The position numbers and the translations under genes are program-made. Shown piece by piece: positions 45,650 to 58,481 of a stretch of DNA of 64,000 nucleotides; the stretch's first letter is position 1, and each line of letters starts with the position of its first letter. Below the pieces are notes generated by a model. It made no database searches. It saw only the letters and a list, made by a program, of their open reading frames with translations, and was not told the origin of the DNA. Source of the DNA: Rhizophagus clarus (taxonomy: Eukaryota > Glomeromycota > Glomeromycetes > Glomerales > Glomeraceae); contig BLAL01000059.1 of assembly GCA_015698045.1 (NCBI GenBank), positions 439,001 to 503,000 on the forward strand, in the 5' to 3' direction.

Positions 45650-48620
45650 ATGTCTTCACACTATTCCTCGCATCACAGAAGATACTCGCCAGACGTTGAG
45701 AGCCGGAGACGTTATAGTAGATATTCACCAGACGATGTGGGCAGGGAACGTCGTAATAGATATTCTGACGAAGAAGAGGACAGAAAACGTCGTAATAGAT
45801 ATTCTGACGAAAAGGAGGAGATAAGACTACGTAATAGATATTCTGAAGAGGAGGATAGGAAACATCGTAGTAGATATTCTAATGAAGGGGGGAGAAGACA
45901 CCGTAGTAGATCCTCTGACGATGAGCAAGTGAGAAAATATCGAAATAGATATTCCGACGAAGAAGAGAGAGAACATCATAATAGATATTCTGACGAAAGG
46001 GAGGAGAGAAGATACGGTAGATCATCCAAGGGAAGATATTCATCTGAGGAAGAAAATAAAAGGGAGCATCGTAGATCATCTGAGGAGGGAGAGGAAAGGA
46101 GACATCATAAATCGACTGAGAAAGAAGAGGAAAGGAAACGGAAAAAAAAATCAAAAAAATCGAAAAAAGAATCGAAAAAACACAAAAGAGTATGTAAATA
46201 TGGGTAGTTATTATTAAATGTGTTTGTTTCTCATATTTTTGTTTCATAATCTATGCGCAATTTATAACTAACTAGCATTTTGACTTTATAGGAACATGAA
46301 CCAGATCAATTTTCGTATATAGATTTGTCAATCTATTCAAACAACGACAATCCATTTAATGATGCTAATTTAGGAGAAAAATTCGTATGGACTAAGAAGA
46401 AAGATCGCGAGAAAAAATCGGGATTAGCTCCTGAGGAAATTTTACGTCAAGAGCAACAACGTCGTGAAGAAACACAGGTTAAGACATTTTCGAATTTACT
46501 CTGATTTTAAATATTATTTGTATTATTGTCTAATTTTTTTTTTTAATTATTTCAATTATCTAACAGCTCGAACTTGAAAAATTGAAAAAGAGGAGAATAG
46601 AACGTGAAATAGAACAGCAACTAAGAGACGAAGAACTTGTAATTATTTCTGGCTTTCTTTTATCCATTTATGTCCATATTGATTAACAAAATTATATTAT
46701 AGTCACGAATGCAACGTGAGGCTGAAATCGCATCTATGGGTGATTGGGCAGCTAAAGAAGATGAAGTAAAATTCGATTCAATTTGTTTGTAAAAAAAAAA
46801 ACTCGTTTAATTGATTGCTAAGTGTTTTTTCCTTTCTTTATACACTAGTTCCATCTTCAACAAGCAAAGCGTCGTGCGGAAATTCGTATCAAGGAAAGTC
46901 GAGCAAAACCAATAGATATTCTTGCTATCAATCTGCGTTTGGCTGATGAAGATGAAGATGTAGATGAAGCTTTGGAAATTGATATAGATGAGCCTTACAC
47001 TATTTTTGAGGTAGATATAGTCGCAAATGTAAAATTGGAAAATTCATAATTTAACATTATTTTTATGATCATAGAATTTGAATTTGCAAGAAGTTGAAGA
47101 ATTACATCAAGACATTCAGAAATATTTAAGCCTTGAGAAAAATCCAAATAATCTCGATTTCTGGAGGGTAAGCATTATTACTACAAAGATTCATTGATCT
47201 TTTTTATTTGAATTGTACCTAATTTTTTTTTTTTTTTGCTATATAGGCAATGATTGTAGTATGTGATGACAAGCTTTCTGAGCTTCAAGCAGAAGAAAAA
47301 AATCTTACTAGCAATATTACTGCAGTTGTCAAAGATGACATTAATAAATTATTGGCCGGTAAAACTTATGAACAATTAAACAAATTGCAAGGTCAAATTC
47401 AACAAAAGTTATCTGGACAAGAAGCTGTGGAAGTTGAATACTGGGAGCAGCAATTAAAAACTATAACTGTTTGGAAAGCAAAAGCTAAATTAAAAGCAAT
47501 GCATGAAATTGTGTTGCAAAAAAGATTGGAACAACTAAGAAAAAAACAGAGACAAGAGGCTATAAAAGTACAGGAAGAATTAGAGACAGCACTTGCATCA
47601 CATAGTGTACAGATTAAAGCAGAAGGGCAAGAGACTATCTACCAAGATGAGATAGAGGAAGAGGATTATTCTTTGATTGAGGAATATGATAAGTCAATGA
47701 GCCCAAGACCTTTTGACAAATTACCCAAAGAAGATAAACAATGTGAAATTGTTGATCTTGAAGGAGATATGAAATCATTGGTAAGTTAATTTTAAAAGAT
47801 GAAAATTTTGGTATATTGTGCTTATTTTAATTTCTATTTAAAGAGGGAAAAACGTAAGGAGGTTCTTCGTAATCAATTTATTCCTATGAAAGTTCAGCAA
47901 AAGAAACCTACTGTGGAGGAGGAGGAAGAGTCAGTAGTAAGTGTAATTCGAGTATACTTACTTTATTTATATATATTATTGTTTTCTAAATCATTTTGAT
48001 CTATAGGTTTCAAAAGTATTGTATGAGCGAGAAGCTGCTAAGGATTTGGATGAAGATGAAGCAATATTCAATATAGAGGAAGAATTAGCTAAAACGGTGA
48101 ATTTTCAATCCTATATGGTCAATTTTTAAGCTAGTCTTTAAATTTACTTATTATTAAATAATTTATTTAGACATATTTATGGCAAGATAAATACCGTCCG
48201 AGGAAGCCTCGATATTTCAATCGTGTTCATACAGGATACGAATGGAATAAATATAATCAAACTCATTATGATAGTGATAACCCACCTCCAAAAGTTGTTC
48301 AAGGATACAAATTTAATATATTTTATCCGGATTTAATAGATAAATCAAAAGCTCCAACATATAAAATTGAAAGAGAACCTGGAAACAATGATACTGTCTT
48401 GATTAGATTTATGGCAGGGCCTCCTTATGAAGTATGTATAAAGTATATTTTAATGTTGATAACTTAGATACTGAAACTTATTTCTATTGTTTAGGATCTT
48501 GCATTTCGTATTGTTAATCGTGAATGGGAATATTCACACAAGAAAGGTTTTAAATCAAGTTTTGATCGTGGTGTTTTACAGTTACATTTCCATTTTAAAC
48601 GTCATTATTATCGTCGTTGA
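45650..48620 (+). CDS. Cactin, splicing-associated protein
   Basis: Eleven exons, all junctions phase 0: 45650-46189, 46292-46477, 46567-46638, 46703-46765, 46849-47010, 47075-47167, 47247-47780, 47844-47936, 48007-48096, 48171-48431, 48495-48620. They give 739 residues. Residues 1-180 are an Arg/Ser/Tyr repeat domain (units such as RNRYSDEEE, RRYSPD) ending in a Lys-rich stretch. Residues 200 onward match cactin: NPFNDANLGEKFVW, the coiled helical middle (EEILRQEQQRREETQ, MGDWAAKEDE), and the conserved C-terminus from about 612 (WQDKYRPRKPRYFNRVHTGY, RGVLQLHFHFKRHYYRR). Cactins associate with the spliceosome and affect RNA processing; a nuclear role is inferred. Full-length frame with no defect. 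Confidence 0.93.
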
Positions 48621-49144
48621 ATAATAATAAGCAAAAGAATTCAGAGTAAAGAAATCTCTTGAATAGCAAAAAAAAAAAATTACATTAATAATTTATCACA
48701 CATTTCAGAATATTATGGGAGTTAAGAAGCTTGAATTTATTTGTTGAACAATTAATAACTTAGAAATTTATCTAGTGGCTGAAATTATATATTCTTCCTC
48801 GATCAATGGCTATTATCTATAATAATTACTAATTACTACATTATACAAGCGTAACATGGACGTAATTGATAATAAAACGTAGAATGTTAATTAAATTATT
48901 ATAAATTACATTATTGTTCAGTTGATTATGAGTATGCGGGTGTTAATAAACTAAATTATATATAGTAATTATCCCGTAAGTTCAAGTTTTCAGATTTCAA
49001 TGGCGTATAATACGGTTTTTAGTCGTATAATTCTAATCTCAAATTACTATTTTAAAACGTAAACACTATTACATTCTTAAATCGATAATTGAATTACCAT
49101 GTTTGTCAACTTGATGATTTCTTCGTTAAATTCGTTGGATCCAA
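48621..49144. other. Convergent 3' region between cactin and TOR
   Basis: AT-rich spacer that must contain both 3' ends. No gene, structured RNA or transposon end was recognised. Confidence 0.55.
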
Positions 49145-52100
49145 TTACCAGAAGGCACACCTATAAATTTTTTTAAAAAGTAAATTAACGAAGTATATAC
49201 AATAAATAAATAAGATTTAATACATTACCATCCGATATAGCATTGACACAGATTTTCAACTGAAATTGCTTGTTGGATTAACTTTTCAACCTGGGAAGGC
49301 ACATCTAATACTTGATTCGGTTTAAAATCTTTGCCTACAATTAAATATTAATAAGAATTACTATTATTATATTTAGGATACAAATTCCTTAGATCAGTCC
49401 TAACCTGTTAGTTTATTTGAAATACGACTAATTATATCACGGGCACGACGATTGCTTGAACCTGCTACTGTGTGCATGTTTTCGCCATCTTGTAAGAGTA
49501 AAATAGTAATAATAAGTAACTCAAATTATAAAAATATGAAGACAATCTAAGTAAACAACAAAGATCACCTTGTCTTGGACTTGGGTTAGCCATAATCCTC
49601 CAATTTATTAAAGGATCATGCACGAAAGCTTCAAGAACAGCCATTAAACTTTCCTTGTTCTTTCGTAATACACTCATCACGGCTTCACATGTGGTACGGA
49701 AATTCCCTTCTATGCCACTTACTTCCATTGCATTAACTAACATACGTGTTAAACGGAATGGAATTTTTTCTGGATATTTTTCACGGGTCATTGCAACCTA
49801 TGATAGAAAAGGATTTAATATCTAATAACATAACATTATGTTCATATATTTTATTGAAAATGTACCTCGAAACAATCACCGAAATCAATGTGAACAATTT
49901 TTCCTGTGTAACGATCAAGCATGATATTTGATGGATGTCTATCCCCTAATCCAAGGATATAGCCAACCATTGACATTAGAGCTAGGGATCGAGTATAATT
50001 TGTACGTCGCTCCAGCCATGCTTCAGAGTTTTTACTCTTAAGCCATAAAACTTTATATAGATCTTGGCCTGTTGTATTAGCTAGAGCAAACTCAAACACT
50101 TCCACTTTCTCAATAATAGTACATTGATCATAATCGGGTGCCATCTGCATATAATAAATAATTGTAACGATATAAATTCATATTATAAAATAAAATAAAC
50201 AAATTAACATACCTGTAGCATTAAACGATGTTCTATATTAAGGAGGATTTTTTTGCTCTCACGATAATCACGAATTAGAGCATGAAGAGTGTCACAATTT
50301 GGTACCCATCCTAGTAAACCAATGTTCGGCGTGAGAGGAGTAACAGTATATCTTTGAATGTGTAGATGTCTCTTAAATGTCTCAGAATCTATGCCGAGGA
50401 GAGTATTAACCAAGCCAAACAATTGCATTACACGTTCGTCTTGTCGTAAATCTTCGTGACCTATTAAAAAAAATAAAGTATAATTATAAATAATTATTCG
50501 TGAATAAATAATTAAATAACATTATTATTACCTTTTAGCAAGAATTGATACTCTTTGCCATCACTGCCAATTAAATTTAGTTTTCTGGGGCGCTGTTTAG
50601 AAGAAATGATATTGACTGTAGATATAAAACTTGCTATTTTGGTTACAGGTTCTCCGCTTTTGTATGTACCTAAAATAATCCGACGAATTTATAAATAAAA
50701 AATTTTTATAAATTATAAAGATTTATAAAACAAACCTGGAACTGCTAGTTCTAAATCTCTCGCAGCGAGTAATTTCGGAGAAACGTATTGAAGTTCAAGA
50801 GTAGTAATGGTTCCCACTTGTGCAGTTATTTTTTTAAACATCTAATTTTTATGTTTATAAACAAGCAGTGTAAATTGCATAAACTTTATTTAGTGAAAAC
50901 AAAAGAGAAATAATAATTACTTCGTGATAGATTTGCCATGCTTGAGACAAGAAAGTCATATCTCCTGTTTGCTTATATTTCTTACACCATCCACCAGCTT
51001 CTTGGAGTTCTCTTCCATATGCTTGTACAAAAGCTACTTCTCGCAAAGTTTCAGGGCCACGATCAAGACGTTCCTGCAATTCATCTAATATATTGAACAT
51101 AGCTTCGAAATTACGTTCAATAAAGAATAGACGAGAAGCTTCTTCCAGGTTTTCCATCCATATTTCGTGCCAAAGAATTGCGACACGAATAAGTTCTTGA
51201 CTAACAAGTAAAGCCTAGAATATTTGACGGCATTTATAATTATGAAGAAGACATTATTATATAAGTAATGATGATGAACAAGTAGATACCTGATCGACAA
51301 GAACAGCACTATGTGCGCGTAGTTTATCCATAACTGATTCAGCAGCAGTTTGTCGATAAGTACTCGGAGATTTGGAAGCAACGGTAAGAGGATAAATTAA
51401 AGCCTGAGGATGCTCTTTTCCAACCTCAGCTAGCAAATCGTGAATAAGACGGCGCACTTGTTGATTTGGAGCATGAATACGAGCAATAAGCTGCCGTAAA
51501 AAAAAAAAGAAAAACCATTAAAATAAAAAATATAATCAAAGATGACACTATTTATTGCGTGAGCAAACCTGTGGAATAACTTCAAGCCATGTATCGATAT
51601 TGACACTGCTAAATCCTTCTTTAATAGCACTGCATACTTCTTCTTGATAACCGTATTTGAACCAAAGAGTAAGCAAACGCAGAGTATCTTGTAAACAATT
51701 ACCTCTCGAAAGAGCGATTGATTTAAAGAAACCTACAAGAATGAATTTAAGTTCAATGAAAAAAAAAGCAATTCACAGAAAAGCTTGATTTGAACGATTA
51801 TTTATACCCTGAACAGATGGTACCACATAACGTAACACTTCTTGATGAATGTCCCCGTTAACTTCTTCGGTAACTGTAATATTTTGGTCAGCCGGTGTAT
51901 TATTTTCGGTAGAATTTGATTTCTCAAAAAAAGAAATGACTTCAAAATTTGCGAGGGCCCATGCATGCCAGGCTTTATACCATTCTTTATCATATTGTGT
52001 TGCGAGTAAATATGATTGCAAAATGTCAGGAATGGTTTCCTAAAAATTTTGAAATCAAGAAATCAAGATATTAAAGTAAATGTTTAAATAAAATGTTCAA

Positions 52101-55100
52101 TTTTTATACATACTCTATCCCAATCATCTTGTAGGATCTTCTGCCATTCTCCTCTCTTAAGGCAACAGCGTGCGAGTAAACCGGTGTTGCCAACTCGATG
52201 ATGATCATTTGACATTCTTGCCGTAAATTCACGTAATAAACCTAAAGCTTCTTCACGAACTCCACTGGCCCACATCCATTTTAAGTGTGCGTAGACAACT
52301 TGTGGTGAGGCTCTCGCAAGAATCTGTTTAAAAAGATTGTTATAATATAGCCGAAATTTCGTTATAATCGACATATACTTACCGATGAATGAATAACTTC
52401 TAATTTTTGATCGCCAACTAAAAGTTGTTTTAACGTTTTTTCTGCTAACTCAAGTCGGTCGCTCTTACGGCATAGATTAGCGAATTTGATCCACATTTCC
52501 ATATTTTCCTTTGGTGAAATTACTAATGTACGAACTTTGAGAATTTGTTGCCAAACATCTACGTTACGTTGACACCCTTTAAGTCTATCATATTTTTATT
52601 TTATGAAGATTAACAGCTTTTTCGTCTTTAATAAGTAAAATTTTATCGAACTGTTACTTAAAATAAATATACCAACCTCTTCATCCAAGTTTTACGAATG
52701 GTTGCCTGACGATCTGGCTGATCTGCATATTGTTTATATGTTATTATTTCTTCTAATTCCGCTAACATTTGAACACGGACTACAACACTAAAGGGAATTA
52801 AAAATTAGTTTGTGGTTATATGTATTAATCGAAAAAGTCATGTCGTGTCTACCGACACTTACTTATAGGCTCGATTATAACTTTCGCCAACAAGAGCTGT
52901 CAATTCTGTGTCTAGTAAATCTCGTGTTTTATCAATATGACGAACGGCCTCGGAATATTGGTTCTTATGCAAAGCAATAATAGCTTGATAGAATGGTCTA
53001 TAATAGTTATCGGGCTTAATATCTTCAATATAATCTTCCATTAGACTCCACTGGCCTAAAGACCATGCACCGGCAGCTGCGAAAGTAGCCATTGACTTGC
53101 GATTTATAATATCCGACTCTGGCCATTTTTCTTGGACAAGTTCAGAAAGCCCATCCCAGTTACCTAGAGAATGTAGACAACGCATCACACCAAGAGTTGC
53201 TTCAAAATCATTTGGATCATCAATTCGCCTTTTCTCATATGCTGTCAATGCATCCTCCCAACGATTCAACTTTTCGTACCAATTTTCTTTTAATTGTAAA
53301 TCTTGCAAATTTGGATTCTGTTGTGCATGTGTAAGTATACCTATGGCAGCATCTGGTAATTGTAACTGATTATTGATTTGAATCAATTTTTCAATTGTCT
53401 CCGTGGACGCTTCACTTATAAATTCCAACTCCTTATAGTGAAGGGCTTTAGCATACGCATGACAATTTTCTGCGTGATTACCAAGTGTTTTAATGTCAAT
53501 AGGAAGAGGCTTATCATAATGTTCCATAAATTCGGCCAAATTTAAAATAGTTGAAACAATTTCTGCTGGAATATTTGGCGCTCTCAATGCGGACATCAGA
53601 GAGCTTACTAATTCATCCTAAAATAATTTAAGACATAATCAGTAATAGTGAACCCAACGAATATACAAATTAATTACAGATTAAATATTAATTTTAGGTT
53701 GCCTTATATTGATAATACAATTCAGACCAACAAGATATGAATCCTGCATTAAATAATTCTCTTGCAAGTTGATGATATACGCCGGCTAAACTAGCACATG
53801 CTCTAAGAGCATGTGATGGAGATTCTTTAAGTAATTCCACACTTAATCTACGTATCCATTCATGCCAGTCATCCTTAGTAGATCTTTGAGAACATTCCCA
53901 TGCATTTTTCAAATGCTGCTGATTGACTGGTAATTTTTTAGCATTTGTTTCTGCTACGGGCGTTTCTTCTGCTCTTGATTCATTAAATCTTTTATCGAAT
54001 AAAATAATATATGTAAATATGTAAATGTTGATTATATCGGTGTGTTTTCAATCTATTTATTCATAATATACCTTTCCTCGCTCACAAATTCTTGCGGTAG
54101 TGGTTCTCCTTTAAGAAGTTTCGAGACCAGAATCTCATAATCATTATTTTGTATACGATGTTTTAGAATAACCTTATGTGAGAATGTAATTAGATGAGTA
54201 AATATAAATTTAAGTAAAAAAGTATTAAAATAGTAAGGAGATTTTTTACTTTATTTATCATTGGAATAAATATAGCATAATCCGATCCGAGTTGAAAAAC
54301 AAGAGCGCAAAGTGTTTCCATTGCAGCGATCCTCAAATCACTGTATGGAAGTGCTAACACACGAGCTAATGGGTGAATTATTCTAGATGCATGATCAGAG
54401 AAATTAACTTTTTTAGACATTTGACCAATAGTTTGAACCGCTGCTTTGCGAAGCTGAAGCGGTACATCCGGCTTCTCAAAAAGCTTAACAACGACAGGAA
54501 TAACAAGATGCATATATTCCTCAATATTTGTACCAAATACTACAAGAGCATGCAATACTTTAAGAGTTGGCTGGCGCTTTTCACTCTTATCCTTGTCAAA
54601 TATTTGTAACATTATAGGTAATAATACTGGTAAATGGTTCTTAAATTCTCCATCAAGAGCCTTGGCGATTTCTTCAACAAGATTAATAATTGTTATCTGG
54701 ATTGTGGAACTTGGATTCCAGAAATTCTCGACCAGAGCAAAAATATCGGAAAGATAGTTCCTGATATGTTGTTGAACAATAGAAACCAGGATACCTAATT
54801 GCTGGAAATAGAATTCAAGCATGCCAGAAGGGCATGTACGCATCACTCCTAAGAACGCAGGTGTAATCTATTAAAAGGTTGGGTTGTTAAATTGTTATTA
54901 ATATACGTAAACATGAACAAATCATAATAATGAAAATCTACCTGTGGTAAGAAGGGGACACATTTCAAGCTTAATGTTTTGAAAATATACATCACAGCTT
55001 CAATAACAGCAGTGTGATGGGCATTTAATGAAGAATCTCGAAGAATTTTCATTAATGCATTAATAACTACAGTTGGATAGTAATCTTCCGAAGAAGGTCC

Positions 55101-58100
55101 TAAACCTATCATTAAAAGTGTCACGTCTGTATTTGTTGTTTTAGGATCCGATAACGAATCTTCAGATGAAGCAATCGTTATCTATATAATATTAAAAATA
55201 GATTAATAAAATATAGAAGCATTTATATATTAATACAATTGATAAAGATGATATACTACCTTATGACGATAAGGATCCAACGCTCCGAGAATTCCCACTA
55301 ATTTCACAGTTTCGCGTCTAATTGAAGGTGACTGCTCAGTCTTTAAAATGTTGATTAGAATAGAAAGTAATTGAGGATATTTTTGATACGGCTCAATTAC
55401 AAAACCGGTGTTGCTTGTAAGTTGTCCCAAAGTTTTAAGCGCAGCATCTCGTTTTACGGTTGAACTTTGATCTTGGAGAGATTCAATTATTAAAGGCATT
55501 AAACTTTCTAAATATGGCGTTAAATCTTCACCCCCGACACGAGCTAATTCACCAAGTGCAGCCAATACACTCGACGCTACGGCAGGGTTTGGATCACGAG
55601 ATCTCGGTAAAAGAGCTTTCAATATCGATTCTACGTAAGGTTTTATTAACCTTTGTGAAGCCGATACTAAAAGACTCAATAATCGTGCACTCTCTTCTTT
55701 ATTACGACTTAAAAAAAAAATATTACAGATTATGTAAAGATAATATTAGAAGAACATATAATTAATTTTCCATTTTCTCACCTCACGCTGGAATATTCTA
55801 ACTCTGTAAGAAGTTGGATAAGCGTTTTACGTAATGATGGCATTACATATGCTGGATTATGAGAAGCAAGACGTCCTATAATAGTAATGGTAATTTCTCG
55901 AATAGTAAAAATTTCATCATTCAAAGCAAGGAACAATGATCGAATGTTTTCAGCTTGTGCCAAGTGTTTATCAAATCTCTCATTGAGATTTTTCAACACA
56001 GTCTCTCTAATATTCGGATCTGAATTAATAAAGAAATATTAAAACAATAAAAAAAAAAAAAAAAATATTTAATTCAAAATAATCAATTTTCTTTAATACC
56101 AGGATCTGCAACACCAACTGTTAAAAGCTTTTCCAATACTTCATTAACTACTAAAATAGCGTGATTGCTAGTTTGATCCAGTATTTGATCTCGAGCAAAT
56201 AACTGACAACAAGTCAATGCAGCTGCTTCTCGTACTCCATGGTTATCTTGTTCAAGATATCGAACTACACAATCTCTTACAAACTCATTTAAAATGTGAC
56301 CTTCAAAATTGAAACTTCCGAGTGTCTTAAGAGCTAATGTTACCGTCTCTACATCTTTCATTTCTGATATATCAGTTTTAAGGTGGCGTCTTAAGTCAGG
56401 TCCTTCAGATGCAGGTGATCCAGGGGCACGAAATGATTGTCCGCTAAGAATTGAAGACAACATATTCAGAAGACGTTCTGTTCAATTAAAATCAAATATC
56501 GTAAAGATATATATTAACAATAAAATAGGAAGAACATAATACATTATAAAAAAAAAAAAAAAATAATAATTTGAAACAAACCTTGAATATTCGGTAACAA
56601 AGGAGGAATAAATACAGCCAACTCCATTAAAGCTTGTCGCAATGGTTCACTTAATCCACATGCAAACATTAAATCCAATAGTTCATGCATATGCATAGTA
56701 AGTGCCTGACCAACAGCACGTGCTAACATTCCAATACATTGAAACAATGGAGCTTCATTGCCGCCTCGGTTTCGTGTTTTAGGTGTAAGCCCTTCCTTAA
56801 TGTTGCTTAATATGCCATCTAAATATGGACCTATATTACTACCCACGGCTATAGCTACTTGTCCTATAGCAATAAAGGCTATTTTATTTACATAATATTA
56901 ATATTATTACTTAGTTATAATTTCAAGATAGGGACATCCTTACTAAATAAATAATACGTACATATAGATCTGTCTCTATCCTTCTTAAGTTGAGCTAATA
57001 AATATAGCATGCATTTGTGAACATATGTAGCGACAAATTCTTTGTTGTCAAATTCTGCAAGAACTGGTATTAAAGAAATCACAGTTCTCCGAATAAGACC
57101 ATCACGATGATCTTTATAGCGAAGCACAGTTTCACATACATTCTTATATCTTTCATGCATAAACTAGTAATTAAAAATTGCAGAAAAAAATCAACAAACT
57201 TAGGTAAATATAAGAAGAATATTTGTTTAGAAATAAGTAACAAACCGATTTTGCATGATGTAATAACTCTCGATACGCTAATAACGCCCCATGTATTTGG
57301 TCAGCATTACCAGGCTTTAAATTTCTTGATGCCTCTTCATATATTTTTGTATACCATTGAATCCTCATTAAATTTTCACGCTCGTATACAATTTTCAAAC
57401 ATGCACTTAAAGTTTCTGCAGATGCCTCTCGAATTATCTGTTTTTGATCTCGTAATCCAACCCATATATTATCCAAAATTGATGATACATAAGTATATAT
57501 TAAAGTTGGCGCGTTTTGAGCCAATTCTCGTAATACAAGGGCAGCAGCATACCGACGCGATTCATTTCGGTCACCTTATATAAACATCATTTTAATATTA
57601 TATATATAATAAAAATTCGATCCATACATTTCCTACCTTGCAAATACTCCAAAGCTGTATTTACTTCTCGCGACACAAATATAGCTGTTACGGCACCACT
57701 TGGAGCAGCCAGCTTGCCTAATGCTTTAGATGCTAAAATCATTATTTGTTGATCTCCGCTTGGAAGAACCATTTTCAAGTAATTTGTAAACCGGGAAAGA
57801 GTCGTCGTTTCGATATTATTATTTATCAACGAGTCTAGGAGAGAATTATTATAGTTTCATGAAACTTCAAATCGATAAAAAGATTAGTTTCTGAAAAAAA
57901 AATTTACATACCAATAGCAAGAATGCCGCCAATTTTGTCTGGAGTATCTCCTTGCATCAATTCAAAAATTCGCTTATTGGCTTCATTCAATAAATTAGGT
58001 TGTCCTTCGACCTATTTAAAAAAACGCCTATTATTTATTATCAAAATCGTGTTCGATAAATAAAATAAATAAGTTTAAGTTATATGGTTACCAGGAGTCG

Positions 58101-58236
58101 GAGCTCCAAAGCCGCCTTTTGCTGAACCGCCTTGTCTCTGTAAACGATTTAAACAAATTAGATCAAATTAATCACGTTCTATTGATGGAACAAATATGCC
58201 TTACTTGTTTTTAAGCCGATTGAATATATCGTCCAT
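49145..58236 (-). CDS. TOR serine/threonine kinase (target of rapamycin)
   Basis: Thirty minus-strand exons with continuous phase give 2295 residues. Exons from the 5' end: 58205-58236, 58092-58137, 57912-58011, 57637-57834, 57246-57574, 56962-57163, 56582-56878, 56100-56477, 55782-56019, 55260-55707, 54942-55181, 54250-54867, 54072-54172, 53703-53988, 52863-53617, 52677-52787, 52383-52584, 52114-52323, 51808-52039, 51569-51732, 51290-51490, 50921-51214, 50736-50841, 50532-50669, 50213-50460, 49866-50144, 49569-49797, 49405-49488, 49229-49334, 49145-49160. Order of domains: HEAT repeats (to about 1100), FAT ([10 protein letters not shown], then [11 protein letters not shown]), FRB near 1805-1900 ([17 protein letters not shown]), kinase ([24 protein letters not shown]) and FATC ending CYIGWCAFW. 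As the catalytic core of TORC1/TORC2 it links nutrients to growth. The FRB Ser, Trp and Phe that bind FKBP12-rapamycin are present. Intron 14 is GC-AG. Confidence 0.95.
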
Positions 58237-58481
58237 AATGGTAAATATTATTGATTCTAACTAAGGGTAAGAACGACTATTTAAAGAGTAGATTTTTTAA
58301 AAAATTTAGATCGGCGTAACTGGCAATTGATAGCTAAAAATTTAATCATGTGTTCATGAAAATATTCATGACTTATAGAACACATGATTTTTTATCACTT
58401 ACTTACTAGGTTACAAAAATATTCAGAAATACTCTTTGTGGGAAGGAAATATTCATTCATTTTTTTTTTTATTATAACACT
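58237..58481. promoter_or_regulatory. Bidirectional promoter between TOR and G-alpha
   Basis: The 245 bp between divergent start codons contain a perfect 12-bp inverted repeat, AATCATGTGTTC at 58344-58355 and GAACACATGATT at 58378-58389. Between the arms lies a second small palindrome, TTCATGAAAATATTCATGA. T-rich tracts follow on the G-alpha side. The symmetry suggests a dimeric regulator site, which is an inference. Confidence 0.5.
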
